Shown: positions 1-8,377 of the stretch, piece after piece
Numbering within the stretch: the first letter of the stretch is position 1
Layout: the number at the start of each line of letters is the position of its first letter
Translations under genes and position numbers: made by a program
The notes under the pieces: model-generated
Seen by the model: only the letters and a program-made list of their open reading frames with translations
Databases searched by the model: none
Told to the model about the DNA's origin: nothing
Assembly (NCBI RefSeq): GCF_022026395.1
Contig: NZ_CP041767.1
Span: forward strand, 4,918,501 to 4,982,500
Reading direction: 5' to 3'
Length of the DNA stretch: 64,000 bases
Source: Brevibacillus brevis
Lineage (GTDB): Bacteria > Bacillota > Bacilli > Brevibacillales > Brevibacillaceae

Positions 1-1342
1 CCATAACTACTGGTATGGCATCATAAGACAGCTCGCTCAAATACTCGATGTCGATATGTCCAGTAGCATGATAGCGCTGTACATTGTTTTTGGCGATAAT
101 GACGTCCATATTCATGTAATTCAGAATAACGTAACTCACGAGTGTCACAATCGCGTAATACTTGATCAAGGAGAAACCGTCTCTCCAAATTTTCAAAAGA
201 GCAATGATAAACAACACAAACAGAAAGATCATGAAAACGTGAGCTAACAGCCGCGTATGCGTATACCCGTAAGCATCCTCATACAGCGAGAGGCGAAAAT
301 AGGCGGACACAAGCATGAAGCCCGTACAAATCGTCAGCATACTCAGCAGAATTTGAATGATCTGGTAGAGCATTGGCTTTGCCCGTGATGCAAAGTGCAT
401 CGTACATAGGAGAATCAAGAAATTAATGACAGTGACGGTCACCAGCTCATTGAATCCATTTCTAGCATACTCGGCGTACGTCAATTCATCTGGTAAAACT
501 CGCTTCGCCCCGATGAACAAATACGATATCTGAATGTATGTAAACGCTGTATACACAATATTGATGATCGCCAGAATCGTTACAAGGATAACTCCATCCC
601 AGACAATCTTTTTGTCATGTACCGGCAGTTCCACTACTTCTTCTCGTTTCCCGAAAAGAGAATACATGTAAGCAAACACAAGGATCGTAATGAGCCCGAT
701 TAGCATCATTCGAAAGATTGCTTCAAGTGAATCGACATCAATCACCCTTCGCGGGATTTGCCCCAGAAAATGTCCAAACACACTATCCGCATTCGAAAGC
801 AAGGAGAGTACAATCACCAGAAGAGGCACCGAAATGGCGATTCCGATGAAAACCTTCTTCATTACGCCATACTTCTCCTGGTCCACCCTGTCCTTGATCC
901 GTTCCTTTGTCAGCCTAAATGGCAGGCGCGTATACTTCGGGGTGTAAAGGAGCAATGTCTCCACCATCTCCATGAAAAAGCCTGCTTCGTACCATTTCGC
1001 TTGATGACGCTTGGTGATTAGAATCGTTTGGATCACAAATAAAAACGGAATCAGTACCAGGTTGAACAGATGAAAATGAGGATTGGAAAATAGAAAAAAG
1101 GTTAGCGCCAGTAGAAAAATCGGAAGCGTCCATATCCAGTCGAATACTTGCTTTCGAGAAAAGCGTAAATGAATGCGTTGCCTAGCCTGCCAAATAAAAA
1201 GACCGTACAGGCCCATTACGAACAACAGATAAGAGATGCCAAAGCCTTTCCCGTAAAACATCCAGTCAAACAGTATGCCGATCCCAAATGCCCCTAGCAA
1301 AAGCCACTGCAAGCCTTTTTGTTCTTGCGTAACATCAGCCAA
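1..1342 (-). CDS. DUF4173 polytopic membrane protein (3' end outside window)
   Basis: An open frame on the minus strand runs from about 1342 off the left edge; 447 residues are visible. It has many hydrophobic helices separated by short charged loops. A segment reading YIQISYLFIGAKRVLPDEL and a later one reading VIIAKNNVQRY are typical of DUF4173/DUF4153 membrane proteins, whose function is unknown. A TTG at 1342 lies 8 nt after AAGGAG and is the preferred start; a GTG three codons earlier overlaps that site. Family assignment is from memory of these conserved blocks. The C-terminus and stop are not in the window. Confidence 0.8.
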   Translation of the reverse strand, partial: MADVTQEQKGLQWLLLGAFGIGILFDWMFYGKGFGISYLLFVMGLYGLFIWQARQRIHLRFSRKQVFDWIWTLPIFLLALTFFLFSNPHFHLFNLVLIPFLFVIQTILITKRHQAKWYEAGFFMEMVETLLLYTPKYTRLPFRLTKERIKDRVDQEKYGVMKKVFIGIAISVPLLVIVLSLLSNADSVFGHFLGQIPRRVIDVDSLEAIFRMMLIGLITILVFAYMYSLFGKREEVVELPVHDKKIVWDGVILVTILAIINIVYTAFTYIQISYLFIGAKRVLPDELTYAEYARNGFNELVTVTVINFLILLCTMHFASRAKPMLYQIIQILLSMLTICTGFMLVSAYFRLSLYEDAYGYTHTRLLAHVFMIFLFVLFIIALLKIWRDGFSLIKYYAIVTLVSYVILNYMNMDVIIAKNNVQRYHATGHIDIEYLSELSYDAIPVVM

Positions 1343-1464
1343 GCTCTTCACTCCTTACGACTTTTTGCCCCCAAAAATAACGTAAGAGCAGACTCCATAA
1401 AAGAGCTGCTCTTGTAAGTACGTGCGTAATTGGTTAAATGTTACAATTTTTACCCAAACTGTTT

Positions 1465-2382
1465 TTACTTTAAATTCTCGGCAATCAACAGCAATTCTTT
1501 TTTCGTCAACGCTGGATTCATGGCACCCACTTCAATGAGCCTGTTTTTGTCCTCTTGATAAACCTTTACAAGTTTTTGCTCGGTTCCATCCAATAGCTTC
1601 TGAGCTACATACATTCCCTCATATTTCTGGACTTTCACTTTTTCTACAATTGCATCCTCTCCTGCTGCTTCTTCGATCCATTTCACACCTTCAAAGTTCG
1701 TGATGGCAATGTACACGTCCCCGTCCGTCCCTGCTCCTTCACTCCCTTTGTACAACGTAAAGACTCTATTTATTGTCGGCTTAGGAGATACTTTTCGCAT
1801 GACGATTTGTTTCTTGTCCTTCTCCGCCTCCTTGTGCATTTCTGCGAATAATTCTGGTTGGCTATAATCAAATGGATACTCGACATGTCCTTTTAAGAAT
1901 TTGTAGCCACCCGCTATCTCTGCTGGTACCTCATAAAAGCTGCCCACTTCTTTCTGCAACGGTGGTGTGGCCAAATGTTCAACAGGAATATATGTGAAGG
2001 AAACACGTTTTTTCGGATTGTCCGGTCCAGGTATATAAATAGCTGCCCCTTCTCCTTGCTTAAGCGAGTTTCGTGCGTCTTCAAAAGTTTTCATTGTTTC
2101 AGCGCTGCTTTTTTCCTGTGGAGTAGTAGTCTGCTGCACTTTTACTACTGCTTCCCCTTTTTCATTCTTCAATTCGTATACCTTCATGGCTGCATATGCG
2201 GATGTTCCTCCAAATACAAGAATAGCAGCGACCAGTAATCCCAATCTTTTTTTCATCTGTTTTCCCTCCGATATATTTTTTCGTTCCTTGATTTTTTGAA
2301 GGACTTGATCCTTGACATCGAAATCATCGGCGGCTGCAAGTAACTGCTGTTTCCATTCATCGGGTTGCTGAGATCGAGTCAT
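1465..2382 (-). CDS. Membrane anti-sigma factor (cognate of the ECF sigma upstream)
   Basis: The 305-residue product has a short cytoplasmic N-terminus, one membrane helix at about residues 47-66 and an extracytoplasmic domain of about 240 residues. Its C-terminal half resembles DUF4367-type sensor domains. The gene lies directly behind and overlaps an ECF sigma gene, the usual sigma/anti-sigma arrangement, so it probably sequesters that sigma factor. The ATG at 2382 follows AAGGCGG at 8 nt and gives a 26-nt overlap with the sigma gene; an ATG at 2400 is possible but has no good ribosome site. The signal sensed cannot be told from the sequence. Confidence 0.75.
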   Translation of the reverse strand: MTRSQQPDEWKQQLLAAADDFDVKDQVLQKIKERKNISEGKQMKKRLGLLVAAILVFGGTSAYAAMKVYELKNEKGEAVVKVQQTTTPQEKSSAETMKTFEDARNSLKQGEGAAIYIPGPDNPKKRVSFTYIPVEHLATPPLQKEVGSFYEVPAEIAGGYKFLKGHVEYPFDYSQPELFAEMHKEAEKDKKQIVMRKVSPKPTINRVFTLYKGSEGAGTDGDVYIAITNFEGVKWIEEAAGEDAIVEKVKVQKYEGMYVAQKLLDGTEQKLVKVYQEDKNRLIEVGAMNPALTKKELLLIAENLK

Positions 2383-2941
2383 GTCTATCACCGCCTTCAC
2401 TCACGAGCATGTAAGATTTACATTTTTTCAATGCACGCTCATACTGTTTTCGCAGCGTAGCTGGCTTTGTATCGAACAACAAGGCCAGCTCGTCGTAGCT
2501 GCGTTCTTCCACCACCCGCAAGATCAGGAGATTCCGCTCCTTTACGGATAGCTTTGATATCGCTACATGAAGAGGGTTGTTCAAGTACTCGGTATCTTCT
2601 ATCTTCTTTTCACCCTCATGGCGACTAACCGTCTGAATTCCCGCTCGCAAAAAAGTGACCACGCGATTGAGCTTCGCCCTGTTTAACAAGTTCAAGCAAT
2701 GATGATACGCGATCTTATACATCCATGCTGAGAAAGAAACGTTGTGTCGATAGCTGTCCAACTGCTCGAATGCCTTCAAGAAAACCTCCTGGACAGCATC
2801 CTCCGCTTCCTGTCGGTGTCCCAGCATGTGATAGCAATACACGAACAACGGCTTTTGCATCGCATCGATGATCAAACCAAATTGGTCGATATCCCCGGAT
2901 CTGACCTCCTTTAGCACTTGCTCCATTTCCCTATGATCCAA
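2357..2941 (-). CDS. ECF-type RNA polymerase sigma factor
   Basis: This 194-residue sigma-70 family protein has sigma region 2 at about residues 15-80 (DAVQEVFLKAF and FSAWMYKIAYH are the core binding and -10 recognition blocks). Sigma region 4 lies at about residues 130-185, with the helix-turn-helix around SYDELALLFDTKPATLRKQ. It should direct RNA polymerase to a stress regulon and is probably held inactive by the anti-sigma encoded next. The TTG start at 2941 follows GGAGG at 9-10 nt; an ATG five codons in is an alternative. No clear autoregulatory promoter was recognised upstream. Confidence 0.85.
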   Translation of the reverse strand: MDHREMEQVLKEVRSGDIDQFGLIIDAMQKPLFVYCYHMLGHRQEAEDAVQEVFLKAFEQLDSYRHNVSFSAWMYKIAYHHCLNLLNRAKLNRVVTFLRAGIQTVSRHEGEKKIEDTEYLNNPLHVAISKLSVKERNLLILRVVEERSYDELALLFDTKPATLRKQYERALKKCKSYMLVSEGGDRHDSISATR

Positions 2942-3002
2942 GCCCTCTCACCTCCGATTCGCACGTATAACAAACAAAGGCGTCATTTTGTGACAGATTG
3001 CC

Positions 3003-3032
3003 GCAAAAAAAATCCATACCGAAGTATGGATT
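3003..3032 (-). terminator. Intrinsic terminator
   Basis: A perfect 9-bp stem (AATCCATAC / GTATGGATT) with a TTCG-type tetraloop is followed on the minus strand by eight T. It closes the secreted-protein gene at 3040-4281. Confidence 0.85.
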
Positions 3033-3039
3033 CCTTGTG

Positions 3040-4281
3040 TTATTTCCACTGAACCTTGTAAAGCTCATTGTTCGTTTTGGCATAAAGAATGTATTGTGCG
3101 GGTACGTTTATCTCTACAATCGCATCGCTCTTCAAGTCCATGATTTTCTCTGTTTGATCTGAAGCGAGCTGTGTCCGGTATAAAGCTTTGTCGCTGTCCA
3201 GATAGAAAATGTTTCCACCTACGACATCGACGATTTTTCCCTTGATCTGCTTGCCATCTTGCAAGTGTTTACCCTCTTTTGAAATCAGTACATGCCGAAA
3301 GTTGCTATCTACGTAGGAAATCGCGTCGGTATAAACCTCAAAGCTGCCGCCTTTACTTACATCTATTTTCGTGTCATCTTTTGTAAGCTTCGTTTTTTCT
3401 GACCCATTCAGCTTCATTTTATAAAGTCCGTGATCAAGGCTGTCATGGAAGTAATACCAGCCATTCGAAACCGTTGCTAAGTCTACATTTTCAAGCACTT
3501 CCTCTATTTTGTCCGAATTGGTTTTCGCTTTATACAGCATCGCGCGGTTGTCGTCCGTATAAGCCGTAAAGTACATATCGCTTTCATCCAAGACAAAGGA
3601 CGTAATCTTGTCTCCCACAAATTTCACAGCTTCCGGCGTGCTGCTACCTTGCTTTACTTTGTAAAGAGAGCTTTGCTGCAGCCCTTTTTCCGCTGCTGGA
3701 TCGTTGACCTGCAAGTAATAAATCTCTTGATTTCCTCGATAGATTTTACCGGTCACCTGATTGGCTGGAGTCACTTTCATCGGACTCTCATTGACCAATT
3801 TATCCTTGTAGATCGTACCCTTCAGCTTGCTGTCAGCATCTGCGACAAAGAAGAATTTCCACTCGTCTCCTACCCGAATGATGCCAGACGCCGCACCCTG
3901 TATCTCCTGCTTGTCCTCGCCCTTCATGGTTAGTGTGAGTTTAATCTCATATTTTCCTTTTTCCGAGGGAGTAAAGGTTCCTGTTATCTCATACTTCTCT
4001 TTTCCTTCCGTGACCTTCACGTCTTCCATCACGAGATCCTCATCAGGACCAGTGAAGTGAAACTCCGCATCCCCTTTTATCTTCCCGTGTTTTGCAATCG
4101 TTGCTGTTACCGTGACTTTCTCACCCACATTCACATCGAGTTGTGGAAATAACGTCAGATTGCCTGCCACATATCCTTTTGACTTCATCTGTGGTGCCGC
4201 GTCAATGGTAGCTGGAATAGCCGTACACAAAAGGATAGTCGAAAATACGCAAGCAGTAAGCCATTTGAATTTCTTCACCAT
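3040..4281 (-). CDS. Secreted DUF5050-type beta-propeller-like protein
   Basis: The 413-residue product starts with a Sec signal peptide (VKKFKWLTACVFSTILL, cleavage after about IDAA). An Ig-like or filamin-like beta domain follows at about residues 45-135. The rest, to the C-terminus, contains repeated short blades of the DUF5050 type, such as LYKVKQG, LYKAKTN, LYKMKLN and LYRTQLA, each followed by a loop. These repeats suggest an extracellular beta-propeller or TolB-like fold. The function is unknown. The ATG at 4281 follows GCAGGA at 5 nt; an ATG at 4299 has no spacing to its ribosome site. Confidence 0.6.
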   Translation of the reverse strand: MVKKFKWLTACVFSTILLCTAIPATIDAAPQMKSKGYVAGNLTLFPQLDVNVGEKVTVTATIAKHGKIKGDAEFHFTGPDEDLVMEDVKVTEGKEKYEITGTFTPSEKGKYEIKLTLTMKGEDKQEIQGAASGIIRVGDEWKFFFVADADSKLKGTIYKDKLVNESPMKVTPANQVTGKIYRGNQEIYYLQVNDPAAEKGLQQSSLYKVKQGSSTPEAVKFVGDKITSFVLDESDMYFTAYTDDNRAMLYKAKTNSDKIEEVLENVDLATVSNGWYYFHDSLDHGLYKMKLNGSEKTKLTKDDTKIDVSKGGSFEVYTDAISYVDSNFRHVLISKEGKHLQDGKQIKGKIVDVVGGNIFYLDSDKALYRTQLASDQTEKIMDLKSDAIVEINVPAQYILYAKTNNELYKVQWK

Positions 4282-4373
4282 AACAATCCTGCCCCTCATC
4301 CTTTCATTTCACTTCCGATTATTACCAACTATAAATGTCAGTTCATATTTTGTAAATTTCTTTTATTTCGTAC

Positions 4374-4425
4374 AAAAAAATACCCCTTCAACTCGTGCGC
4401 AATCATTCACACAAGTCGAAGGGGT
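4374..4425 (-). terminator. Intrinsic terminator after erpA
   Basis: On the minus strand, ACCCCTTC...GAAGGGGT forms a stem continued by CACTTGTG-like pairing around the loop and followed by seven T. It lies directly downstream of erpA. Confidence 0.8.
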
Positions 4426-4441
4426 TCTGTCCTTATCCTTC

Positions 4442-4801
4442 TTAGTCGTCACATTTCTCCGCTTTTCCTTCAGCCAACGCTGTTTTGAACGAAGATCCAC
4501 AGCCACAAGAAGCGACTGCATTCGGATTCTCGATGGAGAAGCCTCCACCCATCATCGATTCCTTGAAATCGATCTCTGTACCTTTAATGTATGGGTAGCT
4601 GTCCTTATCGACAACAATTTTCACACCGTTTTGCTCGAAGGTCTCGTCGCCTTCTTTCATCTCTTCGTCCCAGCCCATCCCGTAGGTAAAGCCGCTGCAA
4701 CCACCAGTTCTGACACCTACCCGCAAAAACACATCGGGCTTGCCTTCTGCTGCCAGCATTTCTTTTACTTTCAGACTGGCGCGCTCTGTCAATGTAATCA
4801 T
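4442..4801 (-). CDS. erpA: Iron-sulfur cluster assembly / insertion protein, A-type carrier (HesB family)
   Basis: The 119-residue protein has the A-type carrier pattern: a cysteine in GGCSGF at about residue 35 and a C-terminal CGCG at about residues 99-102 followed by SSF. These three cysteines bind a transient Fe-S cluster or iron for delivery to apo-proteins. It matches Bacillus YutM (ErpA) in length and motif. It is a single-gene unit with its own terminator. The ATG at 4801 follows GGAGGG at a normal distance. Confidence 0.92.
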   Translation of the reverse strand: MITLTERASLKVKEMLAAEGKPDVFLRVGVRTGGCSGFTYGMGWDEEMKEGDETFEQNGVKIVVDKDSYPYIKGTEIDFKESMMGGGFSIENPNAVASCGCGSSFKTALAEGKAEKCDD

Positions 4802-4951
4802 GCTTCTTTCCCTCCTTCACAGGCTCATCATTCCTGCACTTGTTACAACCAGTATATTCAGTTTACTAAGAAACGCTTCTTCCCACAAGGTTCCCCTGCA
4901 CTTTACGCGTTCATTCTCTCTTTCCAAATAAAAAAGAAGGGTTTCCCCTTC

Positions 4952-5173
4952 CTATGCAAAATGTGCATTGTTTTCCATTAAATAAAATCTATACGCTTTC
5001 TTCCGGTTCCCTGCCTTAGACAGACTATGATCGATCTGGTTCAGTTCGTTGTGTAGTTGATCAATTTGTATACTGTATTCTAGGACATCTGGATGATCTA
5101 ACCCAAACTCTAACCCCATATATACCATACGCTGTCGAAGGAGTTCGATTTTCTCGAGCAAAACGTCCCGCAT
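4952..5173 (-). CDS. Spo0E-like aspartyl-phosphate phosphatase
   Basis: This 73-residue protein is all helical and carries the Spo0E family signature as YSIQIDQLHNELN at about residues 32-44 (family core S-x-x-x-D-x-L). Family members dephosphorylate Spo0A~P and hold back sporulation. The AGGAGG upstream of ATG 5173 is strong. It is monocistronic. The family is secure; the actual phosphorelay target is inferred. Confidence 0.8.
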   Translation of the reverse strand: MRDVLLEKIELLRQRMVYMGLEFGLDHPDVLEYSIQIDQLHNELNQIDHSLSKAGNRKKAYRFYLMENNAHFA

Positions 5174-5554
5174 TTGAAGCTCCTCCTAATAATAGATCAG
5201 GCTTTCTTACTATATTTTACAAGAACAGCTAGAATTTCGCAAACGGAAAATTCCTACTTTCCCCAATTAATGCCGATATTTGTTAGTTTTTTACAATATT
5301 CCGTACATAGAAATAACGACTTTTCATGAACAATGGAGTGGAAAATCGGGCGAAGAGGAGCCGAGTGTAGAGTTGGAGAACTTATGATATTGTTCGTACT
5401 TACCAAGAGGTTTATAATATAGGTGCTCTTGTTGCCCGAGATTCGCTTTATTCCTAAGAGCTTATCCACTCCCATGGAACGAATATCGATTGGGTACGAC
5501 TGGATTAAAGCTCTTTCATCTAAGAACCATTGACTTTGAAAGGAAGTGTTTGGA
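5174..5554 (+). other. Long intergenic region between spo0E-like gene and mqnE
   Basis: No credible gene is seen in these 381 bases. The region must hold the divergent promoters of the Spo0E-like gene and mqnE, and the only clear element is the -10 box at 5413. The roughly 135-nt untranslated leader from that promoter to mqnE shows no riboswitch family that I recognise. Confidence 0.4.
5390..5418 (+). promoter_or_regulatory. Candidate sigma-A promoter for mqnE
   Basis: A perfect TATAAT at 5413-5418 is preceded after 17 nt by TTGTTC at 5390-5395. The -35 match is only partial. Confidence 0.45.
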
Positions 5555-6658
5555 ATGGCGCTTGAAACGATTGCCATACAAGACAAATCTCTCGCCGGAA
5601 TTGCAGAAAAAGTTATGCATGGCGAAAGACTTACCTTGGAAGACGGTGTCACCCTTTTTAATTCCAACGATCTTTTGACGATTGGACAATTGGCTAACGT
5701 TGTTAACTATCGCAAGAATCAGGATAACGTTTACTTTTTGCAAAATCTGTACATCAACCCAACCAACGTATGTGAAGCTCATTGCAAATTCTGTGGCTTC
5801 CGCCGCGATGAAGGGGATGAAGGTGCCTACACGATGAGCATGGAAGAGTTGCTTCATTATGTAGAAACGCGCTTCCATCCGGGTATCCGTGAATTCCATA
5901 TCGTTGGCGGACATAACCAGCACAAGCCATTTGAATACTACCTCGACACCCTTCGTACCTTGAGAAAAGCGTACCCGGATGTGACGATTAAATCGTATAC
6001 AGGTGCTGAGATCGAGTTCTTCTCCCGTATTTCCGGTCTATCCATCCGCGAGGTTTTGCAAGAGCTGATGAAAGCTGGTCTGCAAAGTCTTACTGGTGGT
6101 GGCGCTGAAATTTTGACTGAGCGCTATCGTATGAAAATGAGCCCGGAAAAAGCAAGCACAGACATGTACCTGCAAGTACACCGCACGGCTCATGAGTTGG
6201 GCTTGAAAACACATACCACCATGCTGTACGGCTCCATTGAGACGTTGGAAGAGCGCGTGATTCACATGCTCCGCCTGCGCGAGCTGCAAGATGACACAAA
6301 CGGCTTCATGGTTTTCATTCCATTGGCTGTTCAACCGATCAAAGCAACAGCTGGCATCAAACGCCGCAACTCTGCCATTGATGATTTGAAAACAATGGCA
6401 ATCAGCCGTCTGATGCTCGATAACTTCCAACATATCAAAGCATACTTCATTAACATCGGTACCCAGCTCACACAGCTTTCTCTGCAAATGGGAATTTCCG
6501 ATGCTCACGGAACCTTGATCGAGGAGCGCATCAGCCACTCAGCCGGTGCACTTACCCAGCAGGCTCTGACAGTAGATGAGTTGGTTTGGTTGATCAAAGG
6601 CGCAGGAAAACGCGCCCTGGAACGCGATACCTTCTACAACGTGATCAAAGAACATTAA
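5555..6658 (+). CDS. mqnE: Aminofutalosine synthase (radical SAM), menaquinone biosynthesis
   Basis: The 367-residue radical SAM enzyme has the cluster motif CEAHCKFC (Cys73, 77, 80). MqnE-type blocks follow: GGHNQHKPFEYY, TGAEIEFF and TTMLYGS. It is predicted to join the chorismate-derived enolpyruvyl substrate to SAM's adenosyl group, giving aminofutalosine in the futalosine route to menaquinone. MqnC is a relative but lacks these blocks. The ATG at 5555 follows AAAGGA at 10 nt; a GTG at 5546 is too close to the ribosome site. A terminator follows at once, so it stands alone here, apart from mqnA/B/C/D. Bacillus subtilis uses the Men route instead. Confidence 0.9.
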   Translation: MALETIAIQDKSLAGIAEKVMHGERLTLEDGVTLFNSNDLLTIGQLANVVNYRKNQDNVYFLQNLYINPTNVCEAHCKFCGFRRDEGDEGAYTMSMEELLHYVETRFHPGIREFHIVGGHNQHKPFEYYLDTLRTLRKAYPDVTIKSYTGAEIEFFSRISGLSIREVLQELMKAGLQSLTGGGAEILTERYRMKMSPEKASTDMYLQVHRTAHELGLKTHTTMLYGSIETLEERVIHMLRLRELQDDTNGFMVFIPLAVQPIKATAGIKRRNSAIDDLKTMAISRLMLDNFQHIKAYFINIGTQLTQLSLQMGISDAHGTLIEERISHSAGALTQQALTVDELVWLIKGAGKRALERDTFYNVIKEH

Positions 6659-6664
6659 TCCATA

Positions 6665-6702
6665 AAAAAGCTGATGCTCCAAATCACTTGGGCATCAGCT
6701 TT
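6665..6702. terminator. Bidirectional terminator between mqnE and yuzB
   Basis: The inverted repeat AAAGCTGATGC / GCATCAGCTTT has an inner CCAA/TTGG pairing and A/T tracts on both sides, between two convergent genes. Confidence 0.85.
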
Positions 6703-6761
6703 ACTATTTTGATACGTGCACGGTTGATCATGCTCCCCGATGAACATCCTAAGAGAACAAT

Positions 6762-7025
6762 CTACAGAGGAAAATCTGCATCCAGCAGTTCTTCTTCCTC
6801 CCGTAATTTATTCTTGATTTTCACCAGTAATTCATCCGCTGTTGGAGCTTGTACCAATGTGCCGTTTACAAGCGCGAATGGCTCCATGTAGCATTCACCG
6901 CAATACCCTAGACAGCCGTACTCGAGTACGTCCACATCCAGATCAGGATCATTTTCCAATGCATCCACGACGGATTGCGTATAAGAGGAAACATTGCTCG
7001 CGCAAAATTCTACTAGTGGTTTCAT
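6762..7025 (-). CDS. yuzB: YuzB-like DUF1450 protein
   Basis: The 87-residue acidic protein has FCASN near the N-terminus and a cysteine cluster GCLGYCGECYMEPFALVNG at about residues 37-55. This is the DUF1450/YuzB pattern, with an overall thioredoxin-like or ferredoxin-like size. The biochemical role is unknown; the cysteines suggest redox or Fe-S/metal binding. It is divergent from the YutJ-type dehydrogenase gene, as in Bacillus, where yuzB lies next to yutJ. Confidence 0.8.
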   Translation of the reverse strand: MKPLVEFCASNVSSYTQSVVDALENDPDLDVDVLEYGCLGYCGECYMEPFALVNGTLVQAPTADELLVKIKNKLREEEELLDADFPL

Positions 7026-7126
7026 CTATTGTCACCTACCGATTATTTCGACATCATCACGTACTTTATTGTACCGCGACTTTGATAAAAATCCAGCGGA
7101 GAAAACGGGAAAAAGATTCTGCTTGC

Positions 7127-7151
7127 ATTTTTAGTGAAAGAGACTAAAAAT
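7127..7151. other. AT-rich perfect inverted repeat upstream of the yutJ-like gene
   Basis: ATTTTTAGT and ACTAAAAAT, 9 bp each, flank a 7-nt loop (GAAAGAG), 47 nt before the start codon. It could be an operator or a 5' leader hairpin. There is no T tract that would make it a good terminator. Confidence 0.4.
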
Positions 7152-7198
7152 AGAGTGGGTGCTGTAAAAAACGGACAGAAGAAAGGACTAGACCTTCT

Positions 7199-8266
7199 AT
7201 GAAACGACTTGTGATCCTTGGAGGAGGATACGGGGGTCTTCGTATTATTGAGCGAGTCCTGTCCCCTGATTTACCAGATGACGTATTTATAACCCTCGTA
7301 GACCGTATGCCGTTTCATGGCTTGAAAACAGAGTATTACGCTCTGGCGGCAGGTACTACACCGGAATCTCACCTGCGTGTTACTTTTCCAAATGATCCAC
7401 GCCTGACCGTCAAATACGGAGAAATTGCTGGCGTGGAATTGGACGAGCAGGTCGTCAATTTTGCTAACGGGGACACCCTCTCCTACGACTGGCTTGTAAT
7501 CGGATTGGGTTGTGAGGATCGTTACCATGATATCCCTGGTGCTGATCAATTTACGTGTTCGATTCAAACCATGGGAGCTACTCGCAACACATACATGGCA
7601 ATCAATAATGTGAACCCATACGGCACGGTTAGCGTTGTAGGCGGTGGTCTTTCCGGGGTGGAAATGGCTGCTGAGCTGCGCGAGAGCCGTCCCGACCTGA
7701 ATGTACGCATCATCGACCGCGGTCAAAGCATTTTGAGCCCATTCCCGAAAAAACTTCAGGAATATGCTTCTCAATGGTTTATTGAGCACGATGTACAGCT
7801 TGTTTCCATGGCGAATGTCACTGGTATCGAGCAAGGGATCGTGTACAACCACAACCAGCCTGTTGAAAGTGATGTTATCGTATGGACAGCAGGTATTCAA
7901 GCGAACAAAATCGTGCGCTCTCTGCCGATCGAAACAGACAACATCGGACGCGCCAAACTAAATCAGTATCATCAAATCCCATCCCATACGAACGTGTATG
8001 TGGTAGGCGACTGCGCAAGCACCATCATTGCGCCGAGCGCACAAACAGCTGAGATCCAAGGCGATCAAATTGCCCTGATGTTGAAAAAAGACATCAAAGG
8101 TGAGGAGTATCCAGCCTCATTGCCTGTTCTCAAGCACAAAGGCTTCCTCGGTTCCCTCGGCAAAAAGGAAGGCTTTGCCAGCATGGGGAAAATGTCTCTG
8201 GTCGGTCAGATGGCTCGTGTCATCAAGAGCGGTCAGCTATGGATGTACAAAAAGCATATGGGATAG
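7199..8266 (+). CDS. yutJ: Type II NADH dehydrogenase-like FAD oxidoreductase (YutJ type)
   Basis: The 355-residue flavoprotein has two Rossmann nucleotide-binding segments: LVILGGGYGGLR at residues 4-15 for FAD and VSVVGGGLSGVEMAAEL at about 145-161 for NAD(P)H. The C-terminal VYVVGDCAS motif (about residue 265) contacts FAD. The family oxidises NADH to quinone at the membrane without proton pumping. Short length and gene order next to yuzB point to YutJ rather than the 400-residue Ndh. The ATG at 7199 follows AAAGGA at 11 nt. The electron acceptor is inferred. Confidence 0.8.
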   Translation: MKRLVILGGGYGGLRIIERVLSPDLPDDVFITLVDRMPFHGLKTEYYALAAGTTPESHLRVTFPNDPRLTVKYGEIAGVELDEQVVNFANGDTLSYDWLVIGLGCEDRYHDIPGADQFTCSIQTMGATRNTYMAINNVNPYGTVSVVGGGLSGVEMAAELRESRPDLNVRIIDRGQSILSPFPKKLQEYASQWFIEHDVQLVSMANVTGIEQGIVYNHNQPVESDVIVWTAGIQANKIVRSLPIETDNIGRAKLNQYHQIPSHTNVYVVGDCASTIIAPSAQTAEIQGDQIALMLKKDIKGEEYPASLPVLKHKGFLGSLGKKEGFASMGKMSLVGQMARVIKSGQLWMYKKHMG

Positions 8267-8271
8267 TGTAC

Positions 8272-8309
8272 AAGCCTGTTGGCCGGATGGTCTAACAGGT
8301 TTTCTTTTT
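8272..8309 (+). terminator. Weak intrinsic terminator after the yutJ-like gene
   Basis: CCTGTT...AACAGG forms a stem followed by TTTTCTTTTT. Confidence 0.5.
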
Positions 8310-8377
8310 GTATATAATCTCCAAGCTGAATCGGCATAATATCGTAGACCGGAATAACCAGCTTGGAGGTTTTTTTA

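Noticed and set aside
4112..4981. A 289-codon plus-strand frame
   Set aside because: It spans the terminator and is antisense to erpA and the DUF5050-type gene; no family resemblance.
5254..5923. Minus-strand frames of 135-137 codons upstream of and within mqnE
   Set aside because: No ribosome site, partly antisense to mqnE, no recognisable protein features.
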